Source: JANLSO01 sp031362405 (GTDB lineage Bacteria; Actinomycetota; Thermoleophilia; Miltoncostaeales; Miltoncostaeaceae). From it: a DNA stretch of 23,993 nt. The notes under the pieces were generated by a model. The model saw only the letters and a program-made list of their open reading frames with translations. It had not been told where the DNA came from and did no database searches. A program made the position numbers and the translations under genes. The DNA lies in the NCBI GenBank assembly GCA_031362405.1, contig JANLSO010000043.1, forward strand, positions 1 through 23,993. The letters run 5' to 3'. The first letter of the stretch is position 1; each line of letters opens with the position of its first letter. Below, one piece after another: positions 8,211-15,455 of the stretch.

Positions 8211-8793
8211 CTATCCGAGCTTCACGTCGGGCGGCAGAAGCACGGCGTCGATCGCGTGGATCACGCCGTTCGAGGCCGGAACGTCCGCGGTGACCACCGT
8301 GGCGGCGGGCCCGACCTTCACCTTCCCGCCCGTGGGCGCCACCGAGAGCTTCGCGCCCTCGACGGTCTTCGGCATCAGCGGGCCCGTGATGTCGGCCGCC
8401 ATCACTTTTCCGGCAAGCACGTGGTAGGTGAGGATCTTCCCCAGCGCCGGGCTGGCGAGTAGCTGGGCTTTGGTGAGGCCGAGGTCCTCCACGGCGGCCG
8501 CGAAGGCCGCATCGGTGGGGGCGAACACCGTGAACGGGCCGGGGCCGGACAGGGTCTTGGCAAGGCCCGCCTTCGTCACGGCAGCAACGAGGATCCAGAA
8601 GTCCGGGTTCGCGGCGGCGACATCCACAATCGTGCCGACATCGTTGATGACCGCAGGGGCGGTCGTCGTCGCGGCCGGCGGCGTCGCCGGGGTCGCGTTG
8701 TTTGAGCCTGAGTCGCTGCCACAGCCCGCCGCAAAAAGCGCCGTTGAGGCGGAAGATCGCGCCGAAGGCGTGAAGCCGGCGTGGAGAGTTCAT
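8211..8793 (-). CDS. Fasciclin-domain lipoprotein, frameshifted within the signal peptide
   Basis: The fasciclin (FAS1) domain is complete: NPDFWILVAAVTKAGLAKTL, GPFTVFAPTDAAFAA, LTYHVLAGKVMAADI and SNGVIHAIDAVLLPP. Such domains are extracellular adhesion modules. Upstream, the in-frame sequence STALFAAGCGSDSGSNN is a lipobox followed by a threonine/proline-rich linker, but it has no start codon. The matching signal-peptide start (MNSPRRLHAFGAIF, ATG at 8793, AGGAGG ribosome site) lies in another frame. One extra base at 8751-8752 accounts for this; removing it gives a 193-residue lipoprotein. The gene is either broken in its signal peptide or carries a sequencing error. An open frame for the mature domain alone starts at 8627. 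The promoter side faces xylB. Confidence 0.85.
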
Positions 8794-8804
8794 TGGTCCT
8801 CCTC

Positions 8805-8813
8805 GGGGGGGGG
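8805..8813. repeat. Nine-base G tract in the leader of the fasciclin gene
   Basis: Nine consecutive G on the + strand (C on the gene strand) lie just upstream of the fasciclin gene's AGGAGG ribosome site. Homopolymers this long are prone to slippage and could alter leader length. They are also a common site of sequencing error. Confidence 0.7.
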
Positions 8814-8894
8814 TTCAACCGAGACGTGCAGGGCGCCGCGGTCTACCCATTCCTACGAACCGAGAGCGCGAACCGGATCCGACCACCGGCGCAG

Positions 8895-8900
8895 TAGGGT
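8895..8900 (+). promoter_or_regulatory. Candidate -10 element of a leaderless xylB transcript
   Basis: TAGGGT ends 7 bases before the xylB ATG, the spacing typical of leaderless actinobacterial genes. No convincing ribosome site is present apart from a weak AGGG inside the same hexamer, which could serve instead. Confidence 0.4.
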
Positions 8901-8907
8901 CTTGCGC

Positions 8908-10278
8908 ATGCCCCTCGTGGCCGGCATCGATTCCTCCACTCAGTCCGTCAAGGTCATCGTCTGCGACGCCGACTCGGGCGCGATCGTCCGTGAGGGCCGG
9001 GCACCCCATCCGGACGGCACCGAGTGCCACCCCGACATCTGGTGGGCCGCCTTCACGGCCGCGTCGGCGGGCCTCCTCGACGGGGTCGCGGCCATCGGCG
9101 TCGCGGGTCAGCAGCACGGGATGGTGGTGCTCGACGCCGACGGGCATGCGGTCCGCCCCGCCCTTTTGTGGAACGACACACGGTCGGCCCCTGACGCTGC
9201 CGACCTCGTGGACCAGCTCGGTGGCGCCCAGGCGTGGGCCGACGCGGTGGGCAGCGTGCCGGTCGCGTCGTTCACCATCACCAAACTGCGCTGGCTTGCC
9301 CGGGCCGAGCCGGAGGCGGCGCAGCGGGTAGAGCAGGTCCTTCTGCCCCACGACTGGCTCACGTGGCGCCTGGCCGGCCGGCCGACAAGGCCCACCACCG
9401 ATCGCGGCGACGCCAGCGGAACGGGCTACTGGTCTCCGACCACAGGCGAGTACCGCCGCGATCTGCTGGTGAGGGCCTTCGGGCGTGAGATCGACGTCCC
9501 GCGTGTGGCGGCCCCGGGCGAGGTGGTCGGCGAGACCCCCGGCGGCGCACTCCTTTCCGCCGGGACCGGCGACAATATGGCCGCCGCCCTCGGCCTCGGT
9601 CTGACGACGGCTGACGTCGTTGTCTCCCTCGGCACATCGGGTACCGCCCTGACCGTCACCGAGACCCCGACCAACGACGGTTCCGGCCAGGTGGCCGGCT
9701 TCGCCGACGCGACTGGCAGGTTCCTACCTCTGGTGTGCACGCTGAACGCCGCCCGAGTACTCGCCGCAACGGCCCGGATGCTGGGCGTCGACCTCGAACG
9801 GCTCAGCGCCCTCGCGCTCAGGGCCCCCGCAGGGGCGGAGGGCCTGGTGCTGCTGCCCTACCTCGACGGCGAACGAACGCCCGACCTCCCCCACGCGACC
9901 GGAACCCTCCATGGGCTCACCCGGTCGAACATGCGCCCCGCGACCATCGCCCGCGCCGCCGTCGAGGGGATGCTGTGCGGGCTCGCAGACGCCGTGGATG
10001 CGGTGCGCACCAGCCCGGGCACGGTGATGCTGATCGGAGGCGCCGCCGCGTCTCCCGCCGTACGCGAAGTCGCGGCGGCGCTGTTCGGCGGCGAGGTGGT
10101 CATCCCGCAGCCCGGCGAGTACGTCGCACGAGGAGCGGCCCGCCAGGCCGCCTGGGCGCTCTCGGGCGCCGCAGAGGCGCCGGAGTGGGAGTTACCGGGG
10201 GTCACGACCGTCACCGCCGCGTTGGCCCCCGTCGTCCGGGAGGCCTACGCAGCCCTCCGGACGCTCGTCCACTCCTGA
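8908..10278 (+). CDS. xylB: Xylulokinase (FGGY carbohydrate kinase)
   Basis: The enzyme phosphorylates D-xylulose to xylulose 5-phosphate with ATP. At 456 residues it is in the normal range for XylB. Motifs are in order: LVAGIDSSTQSVKVIVCDAD (phosphate-binding N-terminus), IGVAGQQHGMVVLD, LLWNDTRS, LPHDWLTWRLAG, DRGDASGTGYW, AGTGDNMAAALGLGL (containing the catalytic Asp), VVSLGTSGTA and LIGGAAASPAVREVAAALFGG. The start at 8908 was chosen because MPLVAGIDSSTQ is the conserved N-terminus; the frame stays open upstream to 8428 without family similarity. It lies ahead of xylA in the same direction but is separated by about 630 bases carrying an opposing gene, so it probably has its own promoter. 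Confidence 0.95.
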   Translation: MPLVAGIDSSTQSVKVIVCDADSGAIVREGRAPHPDGTECHPDIWWAAFTAASAGLLDGVAAIGVAGQQHGMVVLDADGHAVRPALLWNDTRSAPDAADLVDQLGGAQAWADAVGSVPVASFTITKLRWLARAEPEAAQRVEQVLLPHDWLTWRLAGRPTRPTTDRGDASGTGYWSPTTGEYRRDLLVRAFGREIDVPRVAAPGEVVGETPGGALLSAGTGDNMAAALGLGLTTADVVVSLGTSGTALTVTETPTNDGSGQVAGFADATGRFLPLVCTLNAARVLAATARMLGVDLERLSALALRAPAGAEGLVLLPYLDGERTPDLPHATGTLHGLTRSNMRPATIARAAVEGMLCGLADAVDAVRTSPGTVMLIGGAAASPAVREVAAALFGGEVVIPQPGEYVARGAARQAAWALSGAAEAPEWELPGVTTVTAALAPVVREAYAALRTLVHS

Positions 10279-10714
10279 ACGCCCGCCGCGGCGGCGGCAA
10301 GGCGAGGCTCCGCCTGCCTGGCGAGGATCAGCAGTCGCGCCAGGCTCGTGTCGCCCCGGCCGACGAGGATTGTCGCGCAAAGCACCACGACCAACAGGTC
10401 GCCCCCGGCTCTGCGTGCCGCATCGTGGCGGCTCCCACGAACGGCATAAAGGCAGACGTTCTTGTCGCCGGTTAACTCGGAGGAAGGCGACAATTCGGTG
10501 CCCACGACGGTCCTGGCGACGCTCGTGCGCGCGAAGGAGCGAGCAGGGGTTCACCGACGACGGGCTGCTGTCGAGAACCCGGTGATGGTTCTCGCCCTCG
10601 GCGGTGAGCCGTCCGATGGAAGAACGCGCCGGCGATGCTGAGCGCCCGCGCCGCGAGGGCGATGTAACGACGAGCCTCCAGCGGTTCTCTCAGCACGAAG
10701 ACCCGCGCCGCCAT
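10245..10714 (-). pseudogene. Unknown leftward gene hidden by two single-base insertions
   Basis: Three minus-strand frames with high G/C third positions join end to end. The first is MAARVFVLREPLEARRYIAL with ALSIAGAFF (ATG at 10714). The second is AEGENHHRVLDSSPSSVNPC. The third includes RTSVARTVVGTELSPSSELT, GDKNVCLYAVRGSRHDAARR, DLLVVVLCATILVGRGDTSL and LARQAEPRLAAA, ending at 10245. Removing one extra base near 10612 and one near 10531 gives a continuous protein of about 155 residues. I do not recognise the family. Its 3' end overlaps the end of xylB by 34 bases on the opposite strand, and its 5' end is divergent from xylA. The reconstruction is mine and rests on codon bias and protein-like composition, not on a known homologue. 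Confidence 0.45.
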
Positions 10715-10833
10715 CGATCGTTTCCGCACGCCGGCATGGGATCCCGACGGTCGCACCGGATTCTCGTCTACCCCCTCACCGCGCCGACCGCCTTTGTTTT
10801 TGCGTCCCGGGCGCCGGGGTTTGTTAAGGAGGC

Positions 10834-10863
10834 TTGTGCCGTGTGTTGCGAATAGAATATGTT
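10834..10863 (+). promoter_or_regulatory. Candidate xylA promoter
   Basis: TTGTGC (10834-10839) and TATGTT (10858-10863) with an 18-base spacer make a plausible -35/-10 pair; TAGAAT at 10853-10858 is an alternative -10. Either -10 overlaps or abuts the inverted repeat beginning at 10859, so a protein bound there would block transcription. Confidence 0.4.
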
Positions 10864-10877
10864 GCGGGCGGCAACAT
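10859..10877. promoter_or_regulatory. 19-bp inverted repeat, candidate operator of the xylose regulator
   Basis: ATGTTGC (10859-10865) and GCAACAT (10871-10877) are exact inverted arms around a 5-base G/C spacer. The position, 35 bases before the xylA start and overlapping the candidate -10, suits a repressor site. The ROK regulator encoded at the end of the operon is the natural candidate to bind it. Confidence 0.55.
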
Positions 10878-10887
10878 GCTCTTCTCC

Positions 10888-10902
10888 GTCGTGTAACACG
10901 AC
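10888..10902. promoter_or_regulatory. 15-bp perfect palindrome in the xylA leader
   Basis: GTCGTGT-A-ACACGAC is perfectly symmetric and ends 9 bases before the xylA ATG. It may be a second operator half or a small mRNA hairpin at the start site. No good ribosome site is visible between it and the ATG, only a weak CAGG. Confidence 0.4.
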
Positions 10903-10911
10903 CTCAGGCCT

Positions 10912-12081
10912 ATGCCCGACCCACTCGCTCCCACACCGTCTGACAAGTTCGCCTTCGGCCTCTGGACGATCGGCCACGTGGGCGGAGATCCCTTTGGCCG
11001 CCCCACCCGGCCGGCCATCGACCCCGTCGACTTCGTCGGGCGGCTGGCGGAGATCGGCGCCTGGGGCGTCAGCTTCCACGACGATGACCTCATCCCGTTC
11101 GGTGCGCCCCCTTCCGAGCGGGATGAGATTGTCCGCCGATTTACGCGCGCCCTGGCCGACAGCGGCATCGTCGCCTCGATGGCGACCACGAACCTGTTTG
11201 GTCATCCGGTGTTCAAAGACGGCGCGTTCACCAGCAACGACCCGTCAGTGCGTCGCTTCGCGATCCAGAAGGTGATGCGCAATCTCGACCTTGCTGCCGA
11301 GCTGGGTGTCCCCACCTACGTTTTCTGGGGCGGGCGCGAGGGCGTCGAGTCGCACGCCGCGAAGAACCCGATCGATGCTCTGGAGCGATTCCGCGAGGCC
11401 ATCGACTTCCTCTGTGGCTACTGCATCGACCAAGGGATCGCGATCCAGTTTGCGCTGGAGCCGAAGCCCAACGAGCCCCGCGGCGACATCTTCCTGCCCA
11501 CCATCGGCCACGCGCTGGCGTTCATCCAGACGCTGGAGCATCACGACATGGTCGGCGTGAACCCCGAGTTCGCCCACGAGACCATGGCCGGGTTGTCGTT
11601 CCACCACGGTGTCGCCCAAGCCATCTGGCAGGACAAGCTCTTCCACATCGACCTCAATGACCAGAACGTCGGCCGCTACGACCAGGACCTGCGCTTCGGC
11701 TCCCAGGCCCTGAAAGACCAGTTCTTTTTGGTTCGCCTGCTCGAAGGCAGCGCATACGACGGCCCCCGCCACTTCGACGCGCGCCCCTACCGCGTCGACA
11801 CCGGCGACGGCATCTGGGACTTCGCCCGCGGCTGCATGCGCACCTATAAGGCGCTCGCCGCGCGGGCGAAAGGGTTCGACGCCGATCCGGCGGTCGTGGA
11901 GGCGCTTGCCGACGCGGGCGTCCCCGATCTCGCCCAGCCGACGGTCGGGGTCTATGCCCCAGAGACCGCCGCGGCCCTGCGCGCCGAGACGTTCGACCCC
12001 GACTCACTCGCCGAACGCTCGTTCCAGAACGAGCGCCTCGACCAATTCGTCATCGACCACATTCTCGGCCTCCGGTCCTGA
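10912..12081 (+). CDS. xylA: Xylose isomerase, actinobacterial type
   Basis: It interconverts D-xylose and D-xylulose (and glucose/fructose) in the cytoplasm using two divalent metals. At 389 residues it matches the short, Streptomyces-like class rather than the 440-residue E. coli class. The N-terminal FAFGLWTIG is followed by the active-site SFHDDDLIPFG (H56 and D59), YVFWGGREG, the metal- and substrate-binding EPKPNEPRGD (E183, K185), NPEFAHETMAGLSF, and HIDLNDQ with RYDQDLRFG. All key residues are present. It begins the transporter-regulator operon, with xylF starting 56 bases after its stop. Confidence 0.98.
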   Translation: MPDPLAPTPSDKFAFGLWTIGHVGGDPFGRPTRPAIDPVDFVGRLAEIGAWGVSFHDDDLIPFGAPPSERDEIVRRFTRALADSGIVASMATTNLFGHPVFKDGAFTSNDPSVRRFAIQKVMRNLDLAAELGVPTYVFWGGREGVESHAAKNPIDALERFREAIDFLCGYCIDQGIAIQFALEPKPNEPRGDIFLPTIGHALAFIQTLEHHDMVGVNPEFAHETMAGLSFHHGVAQAIWQDKLFHIDLNDQNVGRYDQDLRFGSQALKDQFFLVRLLEGSAYDGPRHFDARPYRVDTGDGIWDFARGCMRTYKALAARAKGFDADPAVVEALADAGVPDLAQPTVGVYAPETAAALRAETFDPDSLAERSFQNERLDQFVIDHILGLRS

Positions 12082-12137
12082 CCGAAGTCGATGACCCTCG
12101 TTCACATCCCGACTCGCATCAAAATCAAGGAGACACA

Positions 12138-13244
12138 ATGAAGCGCACGCGTTCCCTGGTTATCGGAGCAGCTCTTGCTGCGGTGACCCTCGGAGTCGCC
12201 GCCTGTGGCAGCGACAGCTCGACGGGCGGTAGCAGCTCGTCAGGCGGTGACACCACCGCGGCTGCAGGCGGCTCGGTCGGCGTGATTTTGCCGGACAGCG
12301 CGTCGTCGGCACGCTGGGAGACCGCTGACCGCAAGTTCCTGAGCGAAGCCTTCGACGCAGCCGGTGTCAAGAGCGATATCCAGAACGCCAACGGCGACAA
12401 AGCGAAGTTCGCGACGCTCTGCGACCAGATGATCAGCAGCGTCGACGTCCTGATGATCGTCAACCTCGACAGCGACACCGGTGCGGCGTGTGAGAAGAAG
12501 GCCGCCGCGCAGGGCCTCAAGACGATCGACTACGACCGGCTCACCCTCGGTGGCTCCGCGTCGTACTACGTGTCGTTCGACAACGTCGCCGTCGGCAAGG
12601 CCGAGGGCGATGGTCTCATCAAGTGCATGAAGGCAAACGGCGACGCAAGCGGCCCCGTGGCGCTGCTCAACGGTTCGCCGACCGACAACAACGCGACGCT
12701 CTTCAAGCAGGGCTACGAGAAGGCCCTCACGGACGCCGGCTACACCATCGCCGCCGACCAGTCGGTGCCCGACTGGGACAACACCAAGGCCGGCACGATC
12801 TTCGAGCAGATGTACGCCAAAGCCAGCGGCAAGTTCGTCGGCGTCAACTCGGCCAACGATGGCTTGGGTGGCGCGGTTGTCGCCGTCCTCAAGAAGAACG
12901 GCGTCGCGGGCAAGGTCCCGGTCACCGGTCAGGACGCGACCGACGAAGGCCTGCAGCGTGTGCTTCTCGGCACACAGTGCGTGACGGTCTACAAAGCCAT
13001 CAAGGCCGAGGCCGACGCCGCGTCGAAGCTGGCCATCGCCCTCTCGAAGGGTGAGACGCCCACGGTGAGCGGGGCCACTGCCGACTCGGTCACCGGCAAG
13101 GATGTCCCGTCGGAGCTGCTCGTGCCCGTCGCGATCTTCCCCGAGAACGTCAAGGACGTCGTCGCCGACGGCTTCACCACGGCCGCCAAGCTGTGCACGA
13201 CGCCTGCGCTGAAGGCAGCCTGCACGAAGTACGGGGTCAGCTAG
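12138..13244 (+). CDS. xylF: Xylose-type ABC transporter substrate-binding lipoprotein
   Basis: A lipoprotein signal peptide (MKRTRSLVIGAALAAVTLGV-AAC, lipidated C23) is followed by a Ser/Gly/Thr-rich linker and a periplasmic-binding-protein type I domain (VGVILPDSASSARWETADRK, LMIVNLDSDTGAACEKKAAA, DNVAVGKAEGDGLIK, GVNSANDGLGG, VPVTGQDATDEG). These match the D-xylose/ribose-binding class. The ATG has an AAGGAGA ribosome site. Length is 368 residues. It captures sugar outside the membrane for the XylGH complex encoded next. The xylose assignment comes from neighbours xylA and xylB as well as the domain. Confidence 0.93.
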   Translation: MKRTRSLVIGAALAAVTLGVAACGSDSSTGGSSSSGGDTTAAAGGSVGVILPDSASSARWETADRKFLSEAFDAAGVKSDIQNANGDKAKFATLCDQMISSVDVLMIVNLDSDTGAACEKKAAAQGLKTIDYDRLTLGGSASYYVSFDNVAVGKAEGDGLIKCMKANGDASGPVALLNGSPTDNNATLFKQGYEKALTDAGYTIAADQSVPDWDNTKAGTIFEQMYAKASGKFVGVNSANDGLGGAVVAVLKKNGVAGKVPVTGQDATDEGLQRVLLGTQCVTVYKAIKAEADAASKLAIALSKGETPTVSGATADSVTGKDVPSELLVPVAIFPENVKDVVADGFTTAAKLCTTPALKAACTKYGVS

Positions 13245-13255
13245 CCCGTACTGAT

Positions 13256-13291
13256 CCTGGGGGTGGGTGACACCGGTCACGCACCCCCAGG
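13256..13291 (+). terminator. Nested hairpin between xylF and xylG, probable attenuator or mRNA processing stem
   Basis: CCTGGGGGTG (13256-13265) pairs exactly with CACCCCCAGG (13282-13291). Inside the loop GTGAC (13267-13271) pairs with GTCAC (13276-13280). Only a short CTTT follows, so termination would be partial. Such stems after binding-protein genes often keep their mRNA more abundant than the downstream ATPase and permease message. Confidence 0.6.
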
Positions 13292-13333
13292 GCTTTCCAC
13301 GTCCGTCCTCCCGTCGCAGATGAGGTCGCCCAA

Positions 13334-14143
13334 GTGCCGTCACCAGGTTCTTCCACCGCACGCGAATCCGGCGAGCCGCTCGTCACTCTTCGCGGGATCA
13401 CCAAGAGCTTCGGCGCCGTGGAGGTCTTGCGGGGCGTCGATCTCGACGTCCACCTCGGGAAGGTCACCGCACTCGTCGGCGACAACGGCGCCGGCAAGTC
13501 GACCCTCATCAAGGGCATGGCGGGCATTCACAGCTTCGACGGCGGTGAGTACCGGTTCGAGGGCAAGGTGGTCCATGTCCACGAACCGAAGGCGGCAAAT
13601 GCCCTCGGGATCGAGGTCGTCTACCAAGACCTCGCGCTCTGCAACAACCTCGATGTCGTCCACAACATGTTCCTCGGCCGCGAGGTGATGCGCGGCATCA
13701 CGCTGAACGAAGACGACATGGAGTCGCGCGCCCGTAAGACGCTCGACGGCCTGGCGGTGCGGACACTGCGGTCGGTACGTCAGCCCGTCTCCAGCCTTTC
13801 GGGCGGTCAGCGGCAAACCGTCGCCATCGCCCGGGCGGCTCTTTGGAACTCCAAGCTGGTCATCCTCGACGAGCCCACCGCGGCGCTGGGTGTCGCCCAG
13901 ACCGAGCAGGTCCTGCGCTTGGTGCGCCAGCTCGCCGACAACGGCCTCGCGGTAATCCTGATCTCCCACAACCTTGGTGACGTCATGCAGGTCGCTGACA
14001 ACATCGCCACGCTTTACCTCGGCCAGCTCGCCGCACAGGTACAAACCAAAGACGTGACCCGGCCCCAGGTGGTGGAGCTGATCACCTCCGGCCGCAGCGG
14101 CGACATAGGCCTTTCCCCGTCGAAAGCGGAGGTGGTGGCATGA
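13334..14143 (+). CDS. xylG: Sugar ABC transporter ATP-binding protein (single cassette)
   Basis: This 269-residue ATPase drives xylose import. It has Walker A GDNGAGKST (49-57), Q-loop YQD (Q98), signature LSGGQRQ (155-161), Walker B LVILDEP (175-181) and switch H212 (ISHN). E. coli XylG and most sugar importers of this class carry two fused cassettes (about 500 residues). Here there is one, so it should work as a homodimer, as in several actinobacterial pentose systems. The start is a GTG at 13334 with a weak GAGG site upstream. The stop overlaps the permease start (ATGA at 14140-14143), so the two are coupled. Confidence 0.94.
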   Translation: MPSPGSSTARESGEPLVTLRGITKSFGAVEVLRGVDLDVHLGKVTALVGDNGAGKSTLIKGMAGIHSFDGGEYRFEGKVVHVHEPKAANALGIEVVYQDLALCNNLDVVHNMFLGREVMRGITLNEDDMESRARKTLDGLAVRTLRSVRQPVSSLSGGQRQTVAIARAALWNSKLVILDEPTAALGVAQTEQVLRLVRQLADNGLAVILISHNLGDVMQVADNIATLYLGQLAAQVQTKDVTRPQVVELITSGRSGDIGLSPSKAEVVA

Positions 14144-15387
14144 CGACCACCACTCCCGAACACTTGGAGGGACGGCCCGAGGTCGACGGCATCGCCGGCG
14201 CTTTCCGGGAGTACCTCAACAGGGTGCGCGGCGGGGAGCTTGGCTCACTTCCGGCGGTACTGGGGCTTATCGCCCTGGTCGCCCTCTTCACTGGCCTGGA
14301 GGGGTCAACGTTCTTCTCCTCGGCCAACTTTGCCAACCTGCTCACGCAGGGGGCGATGGTCACCGTGATTGCGATGGGCCTCGTCTTCGTTCTCCTCTTG
14401 GGCGAGATCGACCTCGCCGCAGGCGTCACGGCCGGCGTCTGCGCTGCCGTGCTGGGTAAAACCCTCACCGAGCATGGCTGGCCCCTGCCCCTGGGCCTTG
14501 CCGCATGCATTCTCACGGGGGTAGTGATCGGTCTGGTTACGGGCGTGCTTGTCGCGCGCTTGGGAATTCCGTCGTTCGTGGTGACCCTCGCGACGTTCCT
14601 TGCCTTTCAGGGCGCCATTCTTCTGATCATCGGCGACGGCGGCACCATTAGCATTCGTAGTGACTTCATCCTCGCGATCGAGAACGACAACCTGCCGCCC
14701 GTCCTCGGGTGGCTCCTCGCGATCGCAGTCGTGGGCGGATACGGCATGATCACCGGCCTGCGCCGCCGCAGCCGCGCAGCAGCGGGCCTCGTATCCGAGG
14801 CCTTTTCGGTGTGGGCACTGAAGCTCGGCGTACTCGCGCTGCTCGCCGGCCTCGCAACGTATTTTCTCAACGAAGAGCGGTCCCGCAACCCGGAGATCAG
14901 TTCGATCCAAGGTGTCCCCTACATCGTCCCGCTCATCTTGGTGCTGTTCGTCGGCCTGACGTTCCTGCTGTCGCGAACGAACTTCGGCCGCCATGTCTAT
15001 GCCGTCGGCGGCAACGTTGAGGCGGCGCGGCGCGCCGGTATCAACGTCAAGCGGATCTCGATCATCTGCTTCGTGCTGTGCTCGGTTCTCGCGGCGATCG
15101 CGGGCATTCTCTTCGCGTCGAAAGACAACTCGGTGTCGCCAACTACCGGCGGCACGACGACCCTGCTCCTCGCGGTCGGTGCCGCCGTGATCGGCGGGAC
15201 GAGCCTCTTCGGTGGTCGTGGCCGGATCATCGATGCGATCATCGGCGGCCTGGTGGTTGCGGTTATCGCGAACGGGCTACCGCTTCTCACTGAGAAGGCC
15301 GGTATTCAGTTCGTCGTGACCGGACTCGTGCTGCTCATCGCCGCAAGTGTCGACGCATTGTCGCGCCGTCGCTCCCTACCCCTCTGA
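14140..15387 (+). CDS. xylH: Sugar ABC transporter permease
   Basis: This 415-residue membrane protein of the BPD_transp_2 (ribose/xylose) class has about ten hydrophobic segments. Family signatures include IAMGLVFVLLLGEIDLAAGV (the conserved GEIDLS-like loop), GIPSFVVTLATFLAFQGA, LLSRTNFGRHVYAVGGN, EAARRAGINVKRISI and GGTSLFGGRGRI. It forms the membrane channel with a XylG dimer and takes sugar from XylF. The ATG overlaps the xylG stop. There is a hydrophilic N-terminus of about 35 residues before the first membrane segment. Confidence 0.95.
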   Translation: MTTTTPEHLEGRPEVDGIAGAFREYLNRVRGGELGSLPAVLGLIALVALFTGLEGSTFFSSANFANLLTQGAMVTVIAMGLVFVLLLGEIDLAAGVTAGVCAAVLGKTLTEHGWPLPLGLAACILTGVVIGLVTGVLVARLGIPSFVVTLATFLAFQGAILLIIGDGGTISIRSDFILAIENDNLPPVLGWLLAIAVVGGYGMITGLRRRSRAAAGLVSEAFSVWALKLGVLALLAGLATYFLNEERSRNPEISSIQGVPYIVPLILVLFVGLTFLLSRTNFGRHVYAVGGNVEAARRAGINVKRISIICFVLCSVLAAIAGILFASKDNSVSPTTGGTTTLLLAVGAAVIGGTSLFGGRGRIIDAIIGGLVVAVIANGLPLLTEKAGIQFVVTGLVLLIAASVDALSRRRSLPL

Positions 15388-15455
15388 CACCGCCTACCTC
15401 AACGCGGAAAGGACGCGCGCCAGACGGCTCGCTCGCCGGGGCAACCCAAGACGAG

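Noticed and set aside
8428..8907. Upstream extension of the xylB frame
   Set aside because: It is antisense to the fasciclin gene and the kinase N-terminal motif begins right after 8908.
10279..10330. GC-rich palindromes after the xylB stop as a terminator
   Set aside because: The arms (CCGCCG/CGGCGG and short AGGCG/CGCCT) lie inside the opposing gene's coding sequence and lack a T tract.
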